Source of the DNA: Cellvibrio sp.
GTDB lineage: Bacteria > Pseudomonadota > Gammaproteobacteria > Pseudomonadales > Cellvibrionaceae
Length of the DNA: 64,000 nt
Direction of reading: 5' to 3'
Assembly: GCA_016712405.1 (NCBI GenBank)
Contig: JADJRD010000001.1
Coordinates: 186,001-250,000, forward strand
Every line of letters begins with the position of its first letter. Within the stretch, counting starts at the first letter, position 1. This document shows positions 53,143-61,648 of this stretch, piece by piece. The position numbers and the translations under genes were made by a program. The notes under the pieces were generated by a model, which saw only the letters and a list, made by a program, of their open reading frames with translations, did no database searches and was not told where the DNA came from.

Positions 53143-53457
53143 TTACGGTTTGGTTTCATTTATAGATTCGCTTCTTTTCATCACATATTCCAATGCATAT
53201 TCCACAGCCTTAGTGATCTTCTCTTCTATCTCAATCATTTCCTGCGGCGAAGTAAAAAACGTCATATCTACATCGTGACGAATATAGCGGGGGGGCAATC
53301 GATTCAGTGCCACACAAGCAACGTCAGCCAAGAAATTTCTGTCGCCATCTTTAACTCGCTCACTTTGTTTGTAGATTTCTTCAATAACCCGGCGTTCATA
53401 GAAGTTATGAATAAAGTCAGTGTCGTCCTCAAGGCTGGAATATCGTTGGGTGAGCAT
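53143..53457 (-). CDS. ComFB-family protein
   Basis: 104 residues. The block DVACVALNRLPPRYIRHDVDMTFF is the hallmark of the late-competence ComFB family; the rest is helical. ComFB-like proteins in cyanobacteria have been reported as cyclic-dinucleotide receptors tied to motility and competence. Here the gene lies convergent to flagellin 2, consistent with a motility role, but function is inferred from family and place only. Probable alternatives for the start are none better than ATG 53457. Confidence 0.75.
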   Translation of the reverse strand: MLTQRYSSLEDDTDFIHNFYERRVIEEIYKQSERVKDGDRNFLADVACVALNRLPPRYIRHDVDMTFFTSPQEMIEIEEKITKAVEYALEYVMKRSESINETKP

Positions 53458-53555
53458 GGTGCTTATCTCAAGTGATTAAGGATGCTTTGAGTATAGGAAG
53501 GATTTGGAATAAGTAAAAAAACAGGCTAAGGAAGGGTGAAAACTGAGCGGACATA

Positions 53556-53582
53556 AAAAAGCCCCTTTATTAGGGGCTTTTT
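53556..53582. terminator. Bidirectional terminator
   Basis: AAAAAGCCCC-TTTATTA-GGGGCTTTTT is a symmetrical hairpin with A and T tracts on both sides, ending the leftward tRNA transcript just past tRNA-Asp. Confidence 0.9.
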
Positions 53583-53603
53583 CAGGAGTTTGAGCTCCAA
53601 ATG

Positions 53604-53680
53604 TGGCGGATCGGACGGGGCTCGAACCCGCGACCACCCGCGTGACAGGCGGGTATTCTAACCAACTGAACTACCGATCC
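53604..53680 (-). tRNA. tRNA-Asp (GTC)
   Basis: The minus strand begins GGATCGGTAGTTCAGTTGG and ends GTCCGATCCGCCA: a 77-base cloverleaf with CCA encoded. The anticodon loop CTGTCAC gives GTC. The T-loop GTTCGAGCC is standard. Confidence 0.97.
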
Positions 53681-53726
53681 AAAAAATCTATTAGCAAAAA
53701 AACCAATCATTTCTTGTGAAAATCAT

Positions 53727-53802
53727 TGGTGGGCGGTACAAGACTCGAACTTGTGACCCATGCCTTGTAAGGGCATTGCTCTACCAACTGAGCTAACCGC
53801 CC
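53727..53802 (-). tRNA. tRNA-Val (TAC)
   Basis: The minus strand begins GGGCGGTTAGCTCAGTTGG and ends TTGTACCGCCCACCA: 76 bases with encoded CCA. The anticodon loop CTTACAA gives TAC. The T-arm GTTCGAGTC is standard. Paired with tRNA-Asp 46 bases downstream in one leftward transcript. Confidence 0.97.
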
Positions 53803-54041
53803 GGCGATAAGCATGGCTCATCGAGAGGTGGCGCGTATTCTAATCATCGAGTTCTAATCGTCAACTATTTTTTCATTTTTGTGGCGGAATCTTTACTCTT
53901 GTTCAGTGGATTGATCAAAGCCCGTTCATTTTGTACAAATCCAGACAGGGTTCTGTATTTGAGGATATTTTTTGATGCCGGAAATTCAAGCTTGATATAC
54001 TCACCGGCCAAACCCGATTACTTCCTTTTTGTGAGTGTTGA

Positions 54042-54536
54042 ATGTCCATTCGAATTTTGTTTCAAGTTATTTGGCTATGTCTAATCTCAGGGTCAAGTCT
54101 GGCGGCTATCGATAACTTTGAATTTCCCCAGAAAGATCAACAAGAGCGTTATCAAACCTTTATTGATGAGATGCGGTGCCCTAAATGCGATAATCAAAGT
54201 TTGTCCGGTTCCAATTCAGCGATAGCGGCTGATTTACGTAAACAACTTTATGAAATGGTGATTAGCAATAAAACCGACGATGAAATTGTGACCTATATGG
54301 TTGATCGTTATGGTGATTTTATTTTGTATAAACCCAGATTCACCTATCAAACTTTTCTTCTATGGGCGGCTCCCATTTCCTTTTTCTTGGTTGGTTTATT
54401 GGTGCTGGTACTGGTGTTGCGATCTCGCAAAAGTATGGTCAATGGTCAAGGTCTATCGTCAAGTGAACGTGCCGAACTTAAGCAGCTATTAGATCGATAT
54501 TCGGATGTCAAGAATAAAAATGGTGAAGCGTCATGA
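54042..54536 (+). CDS. ccmH: Cytochrome c maturation protein CcmH
   Basis: 164 residues. Signal peptide, then the thioredoxin-like RCPKC motif (C46, C49) followed by DNQSLSGSNSAIAADLRKQLYEM, a periplasmic three-helix domain and a single C-terminal membrane anchor (about 105-130). It reduces apocytochrome c haem-binding cysteines during haem ligation. This is the short, CcmH-only form, with ccmI as a separate gene overlapping by four bases. Other ccm genes are not adjacent; two tRNA genes precede it. Confidence 0.93.
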   Translation: MSIRILFQVIWLCLISGSSLAAIDNFEFPQKDQQERYQTFIDEMRCPKCDNQSLSGSNSAIAADLRKQLYEMVISNKTDDEIVTYMVDRYGDFILYKPRFTYQTFLLWAAPISFFLVGLLVLVLVLRSRKSMVNGQGLSSSERAELKQLLDRYSDVKNKNGEAS

Positions 54537-55804
54537 CACACTCAATCTGGATCATTTTTTCAATATTGATCTCTATAGCCTGTTTGTTTTTTATCTTACC
54601 CCTAATTAAGGTTCGAAAATCCTTATTAACCAGCAATGATCAATTGTTAGTAAAAGAAAATGTACGTTTATTTAATGAACAGCTGGTTGATCTGGAAAAT
54701 CAAAAAAATACTCGTCGTATCAATGAAGCGGATTTTCAAACTCTAAAATTGGAATTGGAGCGAAACCTTCTACATTCATATCAATCATTAAAAGCCAAAC
54801 AGCTGGCGCCAGTTGTTAAGAAAGCACACCTTGTTTATTTACTGATTCTGGTTATTTTTATTTTGGGTGTGTTTTTCTTATATCAGCGTTTAGGTGCGGG
54901 GAGTGATTTGCGTATTATTGAGTTGCAACAAGCAAAACAAAATGCAGACTATCAAGCGATGCTCGATAAGCGCATGCCAGATTTGTCGGGCTCAAGTGAA
55001 TTAATTCAGCAATTGGAAAAGAGGCTAGAGTCAGATACTGAAAATTTACAATATTGGTTTTTGTTGGCTCGCTTATCTTCAGAAAGAAATGATTTTGCGA
55101 AAGCAGCAAGAGCCTATCAGGAAATAATCAATCGAGATCAGTCATCCGGTTTGGTGATGGCAGAGTTGGCTCAAGCGATGTTTTTACGTGATAAACACAA
55201 GATGACTGATGAGATCGGTCAGATGGCAAAAAAGGCCTTGACCATTGAATCGGATAATACAACCGCGCTGGGTTTGTCCGGAATATATGCTTTTTCTAAA
55301 AAAGAATACCTGAATGCAATCGATTATTGGCAGCGAGCAGTTAAATTGTTAGGGGGCAACTCAGAAGGTGGAAGAGGATTAACTCAAGGTATTGAAAAAG
55401 CAAAAGCGCTCTATTTGGCTGAAGGTGGTACAGAAGAAAAGCTACAAAAATTTTTATCGCCAAAATCGATCAGCCTTTCTGTTGCTGTAGATCCCAATAT
55501 ACAAACAGACCCTAATCAATTGGTTTATGTTTATGCTCGTGCGTGGAAAGGTTCTAAAATGCCTTTAGCAATTACTCGTATTCCGCTGTCACAATTGCCG
55601 ACAAAAGTAACGCTGACAGAGGCAATGGCTATGTCCCCCAGTGCTACACTAGCAAATGCAGAACAAGTGGAATTGGTAGCAAGAATTTCTCAAGATGGTA
55701 GTGCTAACGCCAAACCAGGTGATTGGCAAACCAGCCAAGGGCCCTTTGATCTAAACCAATTACCAGACTCGATTAGTTTGGTGATTGATAAGCAGATCGA
55801 ATAA
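54533..55804 (+). CDS. ccmI: Cytochrome c biogenesis protein CcmI
   Basis: 423 residues. Two N-terminal membrane segments (about 5-24 and 98-118) bracket a cytoplasmic region; a periplasmic TPR domain (about 150-300, LQYWFLLARLSSERNDFAKAARAYQEIINRD) follows, then a beta-rich C-terminal domain. It chaperones apocytochrome c to the CcmFH ligase. It overlaps ccmH (ATGA). Confidence 0.9.
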   Translation: MTHSIWIIFSILISIACLFFILPLIKVRKSLLTSNDQLLVKENVRLFNEQLVDLENQKNTRRINEADFQTLKLELERNLLHSYQSLKAKQLAPVVKKAHLVYLLILVIFILGVFFLYQRLGAGSDLRIIELQQAKQNADYQAMLDKRMPDLSGSSELIQQLEKRLESDTENLQYWFLLARLSSERNDFAKAARAYQEIINRDQSSGLVMAELAQAMFLRDKHKMTDEIGQMAKKALTIESDNTTALGLSGIYAFSKKEYLNAIDYWQRAVKLLGGNSEGGRGLTQGIEKAKALYLAEGGTEEKLQKFLSPKSISLSVAVDPNIQTDPNQLVYVYARAWKGSKMPLAITRIPLSQLPTKVTLTEAMAMSPSATLANAEQVELVARISQDGSANAKPGDWQTSQGPFDLNQLPDSISLVIDKQIE

Positions 55805-55835
55805 ATAATTTTTTGATGGATTGCGCTTCGCACGC

Positions 55836-55851
55836 GCGGGTCTTGACCCGC
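55836..55851. repeat. GCGGGTC/GACCCGC hairpin
   Basis: GCGGGTC-TT-GACCCGC is followed by CCTAC. The form GCGGGTCTTGACCCGCCCTAC is a common type of bacterial dispersed repeat. It lies between convergent ccmI and lpxH and could act as a terminator. Confidence 0.6.
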
Positions 55852-55871
55852 CCTACATCATGCTGTGTTCT

Positions 55872-56600
55872 CTATTTTATGTCTGCTTGAATTAATTCCA
55901 TTCCATTCTTATCCGCACAAACAAACCAAAAAGTATCATGCCAATCGCCGAGAACAATGCGTTCACATTGTTGGTTGTTAATGATTAGTTGATGACGGGC
56001 GGGGCGATGGGTGTGGCCGTGGATCATGTGTTGAACTTGATGGCGAATAAAAACAGTTTCGACTTCGCTTGGGGTGACATCGAGAATATCGTTTGCTTTT
56101 AAGCTATTCATGCTTTTACTTTTATTGCGCAATTCTGTGGCGATTGCACGTCTTGTTGCTAAGGGTTGCGTTAAAAATTGTTCTTGCCAGACAGGGTTTC
56201 TAACCATTGCACGAAACTGCATGTAATCTTTATCGGCTGTGCAAAGGCTATCACCGTGTAACAATAAAGTTTTTGTTCCGTATAAATCGATACAGGTTTC
56301 TTCGGGGATGATTTTTGCATTGGCTCGTTTGGCGAAATCTTCGCCCAATAAAAAATCGCGATTGCCGTGCATTAAATAAATTTGTGTATTGTTGTTAGCA
56401 AGTTTGCTAAGTGCGTTTGCGACTTCTGCAACCAGAGGTTGGTCGTCATCATCACCAATCCAAGCATCAAAAAAATCGCCGAGTATGTAAAGTGCAGTGG
56501 CATTTCTCGCAGTAGTGTCAAGAAAATGAAAAAACGCCCGCGTAACAAGCGGGCGTGATTCATGAAGATGTAAATCAGAAATAAAAAGTGTTTTGTTCAT
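55872..56600 (-). CDS. lpxH: UDP-2,3-diacylglucosamine diphosphatase LpxH
   Basis: 242 residues. A calcineurin-type metallophosphoesterase that makes lipid X in lipid A synthesis. Metal motifs: ISDLHLHESRP, LGDFFDAWIGDDD, HGNRDFLLG, LLHGDSL and HGHTHRP. Length and C-terminal ERIVLGDWHDTFWFV fit LpxH rather than LpxI or LpxG. ppiB lies upstream on the same strand with 20 bases between. Confidence 0.95.
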   Translation of the reverse strand: MNKTLFISDLHLHESRPLVTRAFFHFLDTTARNATALYILGDFFDAWIGDDDDQPLVAEVANALSKLANNNTQIYLMHGNRDFLLGEDFAKRANAKIIPEETCIDLYGTKTLLLHGDSLCTADKDYMQFRAMVRNPVWQEQFLTQPLATRRAIATELRNKSKSMNSLKANDILDVTPSEVETVFIRHQVQHMIHGHTHRPARHQLIINNQQCERIVLGDWHDTFWFVCADKNGMELIQADIK

Positions 56601-56620
56601 TAAAGATCAAATTTTGTTAA

Positions 56621-57112
56621 TTAAGCAACGGTCACTTTTTGAATGATAACAGCTTGTTCTGGAACGTCTTGATGGAAACCTTTACTGCCAGTTTTTACAC
56701 CTTTGATTTTGTTCACAACGTCCATGCCTTCACTCACTTTGCCGAAAACACAATAGCCCCAACCATTAGAAGTTTTGCCGCTGTGATTTAAAAAGGAATT
56801 ATCTTTTACGTTGATAAAAAATTGCGCAGTAGCACTGTGTGGATCATTGGTGCGCGCCATGGCAACAGTGCCAGTCAGGTTTTGCAAACCATTGTCGGCT
56901 TCGTTTTGAATTTGTTCGCGTGTTTCTTTTTGGGTGAAGTCTTCAGTGAAGCCGCCACCTTGAACCATAAAGCCGTCAATAACGCGATGAAAAATAGTAC
57001 CGTCGTAAAAACCGTCTTCGGCATATTGTTTGAAGTTAGCTGCGGTTTTGGGCGCTTTCTCGAAATCCAGTTCCAGAACAATGTCGCCGTAGTTTGTGTG
57101 TAATGTAATCAT
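56621..57112 (-). CDS. ppiB: Cyclophilin-type peptidyl-prolyl isomerase
   Basis: 163 residues from ATG 57112 (GGAGAGG upstream); a longer frame to 57169 lacks support. The cyclophilin core shows FHRVIDGFMVQGGGF, GTVAMARTNDPHSATAQFFINV and the WGYCVFGKVSEGMDVV motif. There is no signal peptide, so it is the cytoplasmic form. ppiB-lpxH is a common gene pair in gammaproteobacteria. Confidence 0.95.
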   Translation of the reverse strand: MITLHTNYGDIVLELDFEKAPKTAANFKQYAEDGFYDGTIFHRVIDGFMVQGGGFTEDFTQKETREQIQNEADNGLQNLTGTVAMARTNDPHSATAQFFINVKDNSFLNHSGKTSNGWGYCVFGKVSEGMDVVNKIKGVKTGSKGFHQDVPEQAVIIQKVTVA

Positions 57113-57180
57113 GAGAACCTCTCCGTTAAAAAAGCGGCTATGATACGCGCTTGCCCCCCTTGGAATCAAAATTCTTTGTT

Positions 57181-57801
57181 ATGAACAGCGGAAAATTTCT
57201 CACTCTTGAAGGTACAGAAGGTGTTGGAAAAAGCACCAATCTGGCTTTTGTGCGCGACTGGTTGGAAGCCAGAAATATTGAAGTGATTGTCACCCGTGAG
57301 CCCGGCGGAACCCCGCTCGCAGAAGAGGTGCGCGGATTATTACTGGCCAAACGGGAAGAGCCAGTAAACCAAACTGCCGAGCTGTTATTGGTGTTTGCTG
57401 CTCGCGCCCAACATATAGCGCAGGTGATCAAACCTGCCTTGGCTCGTGGTGCCTGGGTATTAAGTGATCGATTTACTGATGCTACTTTTGCTTATCAAGG
57501 TGGTGGACGAGGGCTGGATAAAAATGTCATCCAGCAGCTCGAGCGGATGGTTCAAGGCGACTTGCGACCTGATCTGACTTTAATTCTTGATATAGATGTA
57601 AAACTGGGCCTGACTCGCGCCAGTCAACGCGGCGAATTGGATAGATTTGAAAGTGAAGCTCTGGATTTTTTTGAGCGTGTTCGTGCCGCGTATCGAGAAC
57701 GGGCTGTGGCAAATCCTAAGCAATATGCCATGGTGGATGCGGGGCAATCTTTGGAAAAAGTACAACAGGATATTGATCAGGTTTTGCAAAAATTAATTTA
57801 A
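57181..57801 (+). CDS. tmk: Thymidylate kinase
   Basis: 206 residues from ATG 57181. It phosphorylates dTMP to dTDP. P-loop EGTEGVGKST (about 9-18), the DR motif VLSDRFTDATFAYQGGGRGLD and LID region RASQRGELDRFE. The arginine is outside the P-loop and in the LID, the E. coli (type II) layout. Its 3' end overlaps rluA from the other strand by four bases. In relatives tmk is usually followed directly by holB. Confidence 0.95.
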   Translation: MNSGKFLTLEGTEGVGKSTNLAFVRDWLEARNIEVIVTREPGGTPLAEEVRGLLLAKREEPVNQTAELLLVFAARAQHIAQVIKPALARGAWVLSDRFTDATFAYQGGGRGLDKNVIQQLERMVQGDLRPDLTLILDIDVKLGLTRASQRGELDRFESEALDFFERVRAAYRERAVANPKQYAMVDAGQSLEKVQQDIDQVLQKLI

Positions 57802-58457
57802 AAATCCGCAGCACAATGTAATGAAATATCCTCACCCGTAATGGGGTGCGGAAAAAATAAATCCTGTGCATGTAATAATAAACGTGGTGCTTTTTGTTTG
57901 ATTTCCGGTGTTGCGTACAAACCATCACCTAAAATAATGTGACCCAGCGATAGCATATGCACACGCAATTGATGTGTGCGGCCAGTGATGGGATATAGAT
58001 GCACGCGTGTTTGTTGTAAGATTTCATCACGACTGATCACCTCGTAACGCGTCACGGCTTTTTTGCCATGTTCAAAGCAGACTTTTTGTAAGGGACGATT
58101 CGGCCAATCGCAAATTAAAGGTAAATCAATCTCTCCCTGATCTTGTTCAACCAATCCATCAACAACAGCTAAATAACGTTTTTTAATTTTTTTATCTTCA
58201 AAATGTTGCGTTAAATTGCGTAGCGCAATATAGCTCAAAGGGAAAATTACCATACCCGAAGTGCCTTGATCCAATCTGTGCCCAATGCGAGCATTGGGAT
58301 TCAATTTCACCAGCTGATTGGCTAAACAAATTTGATTTTCCGGCCCTTTTCCGGGCACAGACAATAAGCCGGCGGGTTTGTTGGCAACGATTAAATGTTC
58401 GTCCTGATAAACAATATTCACGGAAGAGGGCATGATGACTTCAGAAAAACCTTGCAT
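57798..58457 (-). CDS. rluA: RluA-family pseudouridine synthase
   Basis: 219 residues. Catalytic motif GHRLDQGTSGMVIF with the nucleophilic Asp; also YLAVVDG and GRTHQLRVHMLSLGHIILGD. There is no S4 domain, and the small size fits RluA, which modifies 23S rRNA U746 and tRNA U32. It may begin at MPSSVNIVY (ATG 58433). It is inserted in reverse orientation between tmk and holB. Confidence 0.9.
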   Translation of the reverse strand: MQGFSEVIMPSSVNIVYQDEHLIVANKPAGLLSVPGKGPENQICLANQLVKLNPNARIGHRLDQGTSGMVIFPLSYIALRNLTQHFEDKKIKKRYLAVVDGLVEQDQGEIDLPLICDWPNRPLQKVCFEHGKKAVTRYEVISRDEILQQTRVHLYPITGRTHQLRVHMLSLGHIILGDGLYATPEIKQKAPRLLLHAQDLFFPHPITGEDISLHCAADF

Positions 58458-58491
58458 AAAAATCTGGTCGCGGATTATCGCATGATTTAGG

Positions 58492-59541
58492 ATGCCGGCT
58501 ATGACTGAATTGAATCCTACACACTCATGGCACCCATACCCTTGGCATTTGTCGCAATGGCAAGACTTGGGGCATCTGCTTGAACATCAAAAATTACCGC
58601 ACGCCATTATGTTGGCCGGGCCAAAAGATATAGGTAAGGGGCAGCTTGCGCGGGCTTTGGCCTATCGCATTTTGTGTGAATCACCGGTGGATGGATTGGC
58701 CTGTGGTCGTTGCCGTGGTTGTGAACTGAATAAAGCCGGGACTCATCCGGATTTGGCGAGTTTGAGTCCTGAAGAAGGTGGCCGCGCAATCAAGGTGGAT
58801 CAAGTGCGTGAAGTCACTCAATTTTTATCGAAAACGGCACAACAAGGTGGATACAAACTGGTAGTGATTGATCCCGCTGAAGCCATGAATGGCAATGCAG
58901 CCAATGCATTATTGAAATCTCTCGAAGAACCCAGTGGTAATACCTTGCTGATTTTGGTTTGCCACAATCCCAGCGCTGTTCTGCCGACCATTCGCAGTCG
59001 TTGCCAGATTCGACTCTTGCCCTTGCCGGGCAAAGAATCTTTGATTGCTTGGCTGTCTCCTTTGTTGCCCCCGCAATCACCTAAAGCGGGCGATTTATTG
59101 ATCCAAGCGGGTGGGGCACCTTTGGCCGCTTTGGCTCTGTTAGATGGCGATCAAATTGAAAAACGGGAAAAACGCCTTCAGGATTGGATCAAGTTAACAT
59201 TGGGGCAACTATCAGCCATAGAAATAGCCGCAGAATGGCAGGATGAAGAATGTCTATCGGTGTTGGAATGGTATCTCAGTTGGTTATTGTCTATTTCCCG
59301 CTGGAAAGTTGGAGCCAGTGATACGCTGGTGTCCAAAGCCCCCAATGAGTGGCAGGCCACACTTCAGTTTATCGCGCCTAACTTGTTGCATAGGTATATT
59401 GAAAAAGTCCTGTTAAACAAACGCCAATTGCAAAGTGGCGCCAATCCCAATAAACAATTGCTCTTGGAAGAATTATTACTCGACTGGTCCGCATTAATGC
59501 GATTAAGTCGAAATGCGAATCTGGCAACTGGACAGGCCTGA
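58492..59541 (+). CDS. holB: DNA polymerase III subunit delta prime
   Basis: 349 residues. Clamp-loader subunit with the AAA+-like N-terminal fold. P-loop-like GPKDIGKGQLAR is degenerate as expected for delta prime; the zinc module is CGRCRGCELNKAGTHPDL; then NALLKSLEEPSGNTLLIL and the SRC motif (IRSRCQ). Start is ATG 58492 or 58501. pilZ and tatD follow, an arrangement seen in pseudomonads. Confidence 0.95.
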   Translation: MPAMTELNPTHSWHPYPWHLSQWQDLGHLLEHQKLPHAIMLAGPKDIGKGQLARALAYRILCESPVDGLACGRCRGCELNKAGTHPDLASLSPEEGGRAIKVDQVREVTQFLSKTAQQGGYKLVVIDPAEAMNGNAANALLKSLEEPSGNTLLILVCHNPSAVLPTIRSRCQIRLLPLPGKESLIAWLSPLLPPQSPKAGDLLIQAGGAPLAALALLDGDQIEKREKRLQDWIKLTLGQLSAIEIAAEWQDEECLSVLEWYLSWLLSISRWKVGASDTLVSKAPNEWQATLQFIAPNLLHRYIEKVLLNKRQLQSGANPNKQLLLEELLLDWSALMRLSRNANLATGQA

Positions 59542-59600
59542 GCTAATCTATTAGTGTTCAGCTTCCTTTATTGTGTTGATTCATAGAAACGGGTTTCTTT

Positions 59601-59953
59601 ATGCAAGCAATCGGCGGCGGTGCTCGTAACGGCATACTTTCCTTGACCATCAAAGACAAAAACGTGCTTTACGCGGCCTATATGCCTTTCGTGAAGAACG
59701 GGGGCATGTTTATCCCCACCAATAAAAGCTACAAGTTGGGAGACGAAGTATTTATGTTGCTCAGTCTGATGGATGAAGCCGAAAAATTCCGGTTGCAGGT
59801 AAAGTGGTATGGATAACCCCTCGTGGTGCGCAAGGTAATAGAGCTGCTGGCATCGGTGTTCAATTCAGTGATCAGGACAATACCGCGATCAATAAAATCG
59901 AAACCTATTTAGCTGGGATGTTGGGTTCTGACAAGCCTACTCACACTATGTAG
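59601..59953 (+). CDS. pilZ: Type IV pilus assembly protein PilZ (frameshifted)
   Basis: About 117 residues when corrected. One A is missing near 59805 (GGTAAAGTGG for GGTAAAAGTGG), so the ORF stops at 59816; the true frame gives VKVVWITPRGAQGNRAAGIGVQFSDQD and ends at TAG 59951-59953. The N-terminus lacks the RxxxR motif, as in the founding PilZ of Pseudomonas, which supports pilus assembly but does not bind c-di-GMP. It sits between holB and tatD exactly as PA2960 does. Confidence 0.9.
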
Positions 59954-60011
59954 CCGGCGCGCCAAGTCATTAACGTCTTATGTAAAAAGCATCGCAAACT
60001 AAATTCGTTAC

Positions 60012-60038
60012 AGCCAGGTTAAACCTGGCTTTGTTTTT
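60012..60038 (+). terminator. Rho-independent terminator after pilZ
   Basis: AGCCAGGTT and AACCTGGCT pair and are followed by TTGTTTTTTT. It lies between pilZ and the TatD gene. Confidence 0.85.
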
Positions 60039-60064
60039 TTAATGTTTTGAGTGTAGAGAGTTTC

Positions 60065-60856
60065 ATGTTAATCGATTCACATTGTCATCTTGACCGACTT
60101 AATCTTGATCCTTATAAAGGAAATTTGGATGACGCAGTGCAAGCAGCACATGATCGCGGCATTCAACAAATGCTTTGCATCAGCGTCACGCTGGAAAACA
60201 ATCCGCAAGTGATTTCAATTGCACAACGATATCCCGGTGTGGTCGCTTCTGTTGGTATTCATCCTTGCGATGTTAAAGAGGCGACAGCAACTAAAGAACA
60301 ACTTTTGTATTGGGCTGATCAAGAAAAAGTGGTCGCCATTGGTGAAACCGGTTTGGATTATCACTACGAAACCGAAAGCAAAGATTTACAAACAGAAAGT
60401 TTTATTCTGCACTTGCAAGTTGCGAAAGAAAAAAAATTACCGGTGGTTGTTCATACCCGCGAAGCCAAAGAGGATACTCTTGCGATTTTGAAAGAGCACG
60501 CTTGCCGCGAATACGCTGGTGTACTCCATTGCTTCACTGAAGACTGGCCCATGGCCAAAGCTGCATTGGAATTAAATTATTACATCAGTATTTCCGGAAT
60601 CGTTACTTTCAAAAACGCCGAACAAATCCGCGAAGTCGTACGCAATATGCCACTCGATAAATTATTAGTCGAAACCGATTCACCTTATCTCGCACCAGCA
60701 CCGTATCGCGGTAAATCCAACGAACCAAAATATGTTCGCGAAGTCGCGCAATATATTGCGGATTTGCGTGGATTGAGTTTGGAAAAATTTGGTGAGATTA
60801 CGACGGAGAATTTTTATCGGTTGTTTGGTCGGGCGAGGCAGTATTTGCCAGAATGA
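60065..60856 (+). CDS. TatD family hydrolase (YcfH-like)
   Basis: 263 residues from ATG 60065 (GAGAG upstream). TIM-barrel metal-dependent hydrolase of the TatD DNase family: IDSHCHLDRL (metal HxH), AIGETGLDYH, PVVVHTREA, LHCFTE and LVETDSPYLAP. It acts as a DNase or D-aminoacyl-type hydrolase in relatives; the exact substrate is open. The stop TGA shares bases with the start of a GACCCC repeat. Confidence 0.94.
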   Translation: MLIDSHCHLDRLNLDPYKGNLDDAVQAAHDRGIQQMLCISVTLENNPQVISIAQRYPGVVASVGIHPCDVKEATATKEQLLYWADQEKVVAIGETGLDYHYETESKDLQTESFILHLQVAKEKKLPVVVHTREAKEDTLAILKEHACREYAGVLHCFTEDWPMAKAALELNYYISISGIVTFKNAEQIREVVRNMPLDKLLVETDSPYLAPAPYRGKSNEPKYVREVAQYIADLRGLSLEKFGEITTENFYRLFGRARQYLPE

Positions 60857-60966
60857 CCCCACCCTAACCCTCCCCTTGCCAGGGGAGGGGACAGATTAAA
60901 CTCCGAATAAATTTAGATTGGGAGTCAAGTTCCTCCCCCTGGTAAGGGGGAGGTTAGGAGGGGGTC
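60855..60966. repeat. GACCCC palindromic repeat, 112-bp copy
   Basis: It shares its 20-base outer arms with the copies at 39504 and 42659, plus the CCCCTTGCCAGGGG and CCCCCTGGTAAGGGGG inner hairpins, separated by a 30-base AT-rich spacer. It begins inside the TatD stop codon. Confidence 0.9.
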
Positions 60967-61015
60967 AAGCTTTTAATTAAAAATTAAATTAAATTTCAAA
61001 AAAGGCCACAAAAAA

Positions 61016-61633
61016 ATGAATCCACAACAAATCAAAATCATGCTCGACTTACAAGACGCCATGAACACCAAAGTCAACACAAATTGGAAATCACAAGGCT
61101 ATGAATGGTATCGCGCAATCTGGGTTGAATGCGCAGAATTACTGGACCATTACGGTTGGAAGTGGTGGAAAAAACAAACGCCCGATACCGAGCAAGTCGC
61201 TTTGGAATTAATAGACATTTGGCACTTTGGCTTGAGCATTTTATTACAGTCCGGTCTATCACTTGAGCAGGCGACAGCCAAAATTCAAAACGAATTGAGA
61301 ATCTCCACTGATGAAAAAGATTTCCGTCTTGATCTAGAAAAATTCGCCTCTGCCACATTGCTGGATAAACAATTCCATCTGGATTTATTCGGCCGTTTAA
61401 TGTCTGGCGTGAATATGCCGTTTGATCAACTCTATCGTGGTTATGTCGGTAAAAATGTTCTCAACTTCTTCCGTCAAGATCACGGCTACAAAGACGGCAC
61501 CTACAAAAAACATTGGTTCGATGGTCGTGAAGATAACGAACATCTGGTTGAAGCTATTCAATCATTAGATGCAACTAGCGCAAGTTTTAAAGATGATTTG
61601 TATCAGGCGTTGGTGGTGAGGTATTTGAGGTAA
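61016..61633 (+). CDS. Dimeric all-alpha dUTPase
   Basis: 205 residues of the dUTPase_2 family, unrelated to trimeric Dut and related in fold to MazG. Metal and substrate motifs: YEWYRAIWVECAELLDHYGWKWWK (E-x-x-E) and ALELIDIWHFGLS (E-x-x-D), then later NFFRQDHGYKDGTYKKHW. It hydrolyses dUTP to keep uracil out of DNA. The gene is complete. Confidence 0.88.
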   Translation: MNPQQIKIMLDLQDAMNTKVNTNWKSQGYEWYRAIWVECAELLDHYGWKWWKKQTPDTEQVALELIDIWHFGLSILLQSGLSLEQATAKIQNELRISTDEKDFRLDLEKFASATLLDKQFHLDLFGRLMSGVNMPFDQLYRGYVGKNVLNFFRQDHGYKDGTYKKHWFDGREDNEHLVEAIQSLDATSASFKDDLYQALVVRYLR

Positions 61634-61648
61634 TTAAGGGAGTAATTT

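Noticed and set aside
53881..54084. 67-residue ORF upstream of ccmH
   Set aside because: It has no ribosome binding site or recognisable motif, and it overlaps the start of ccmH in another frame.
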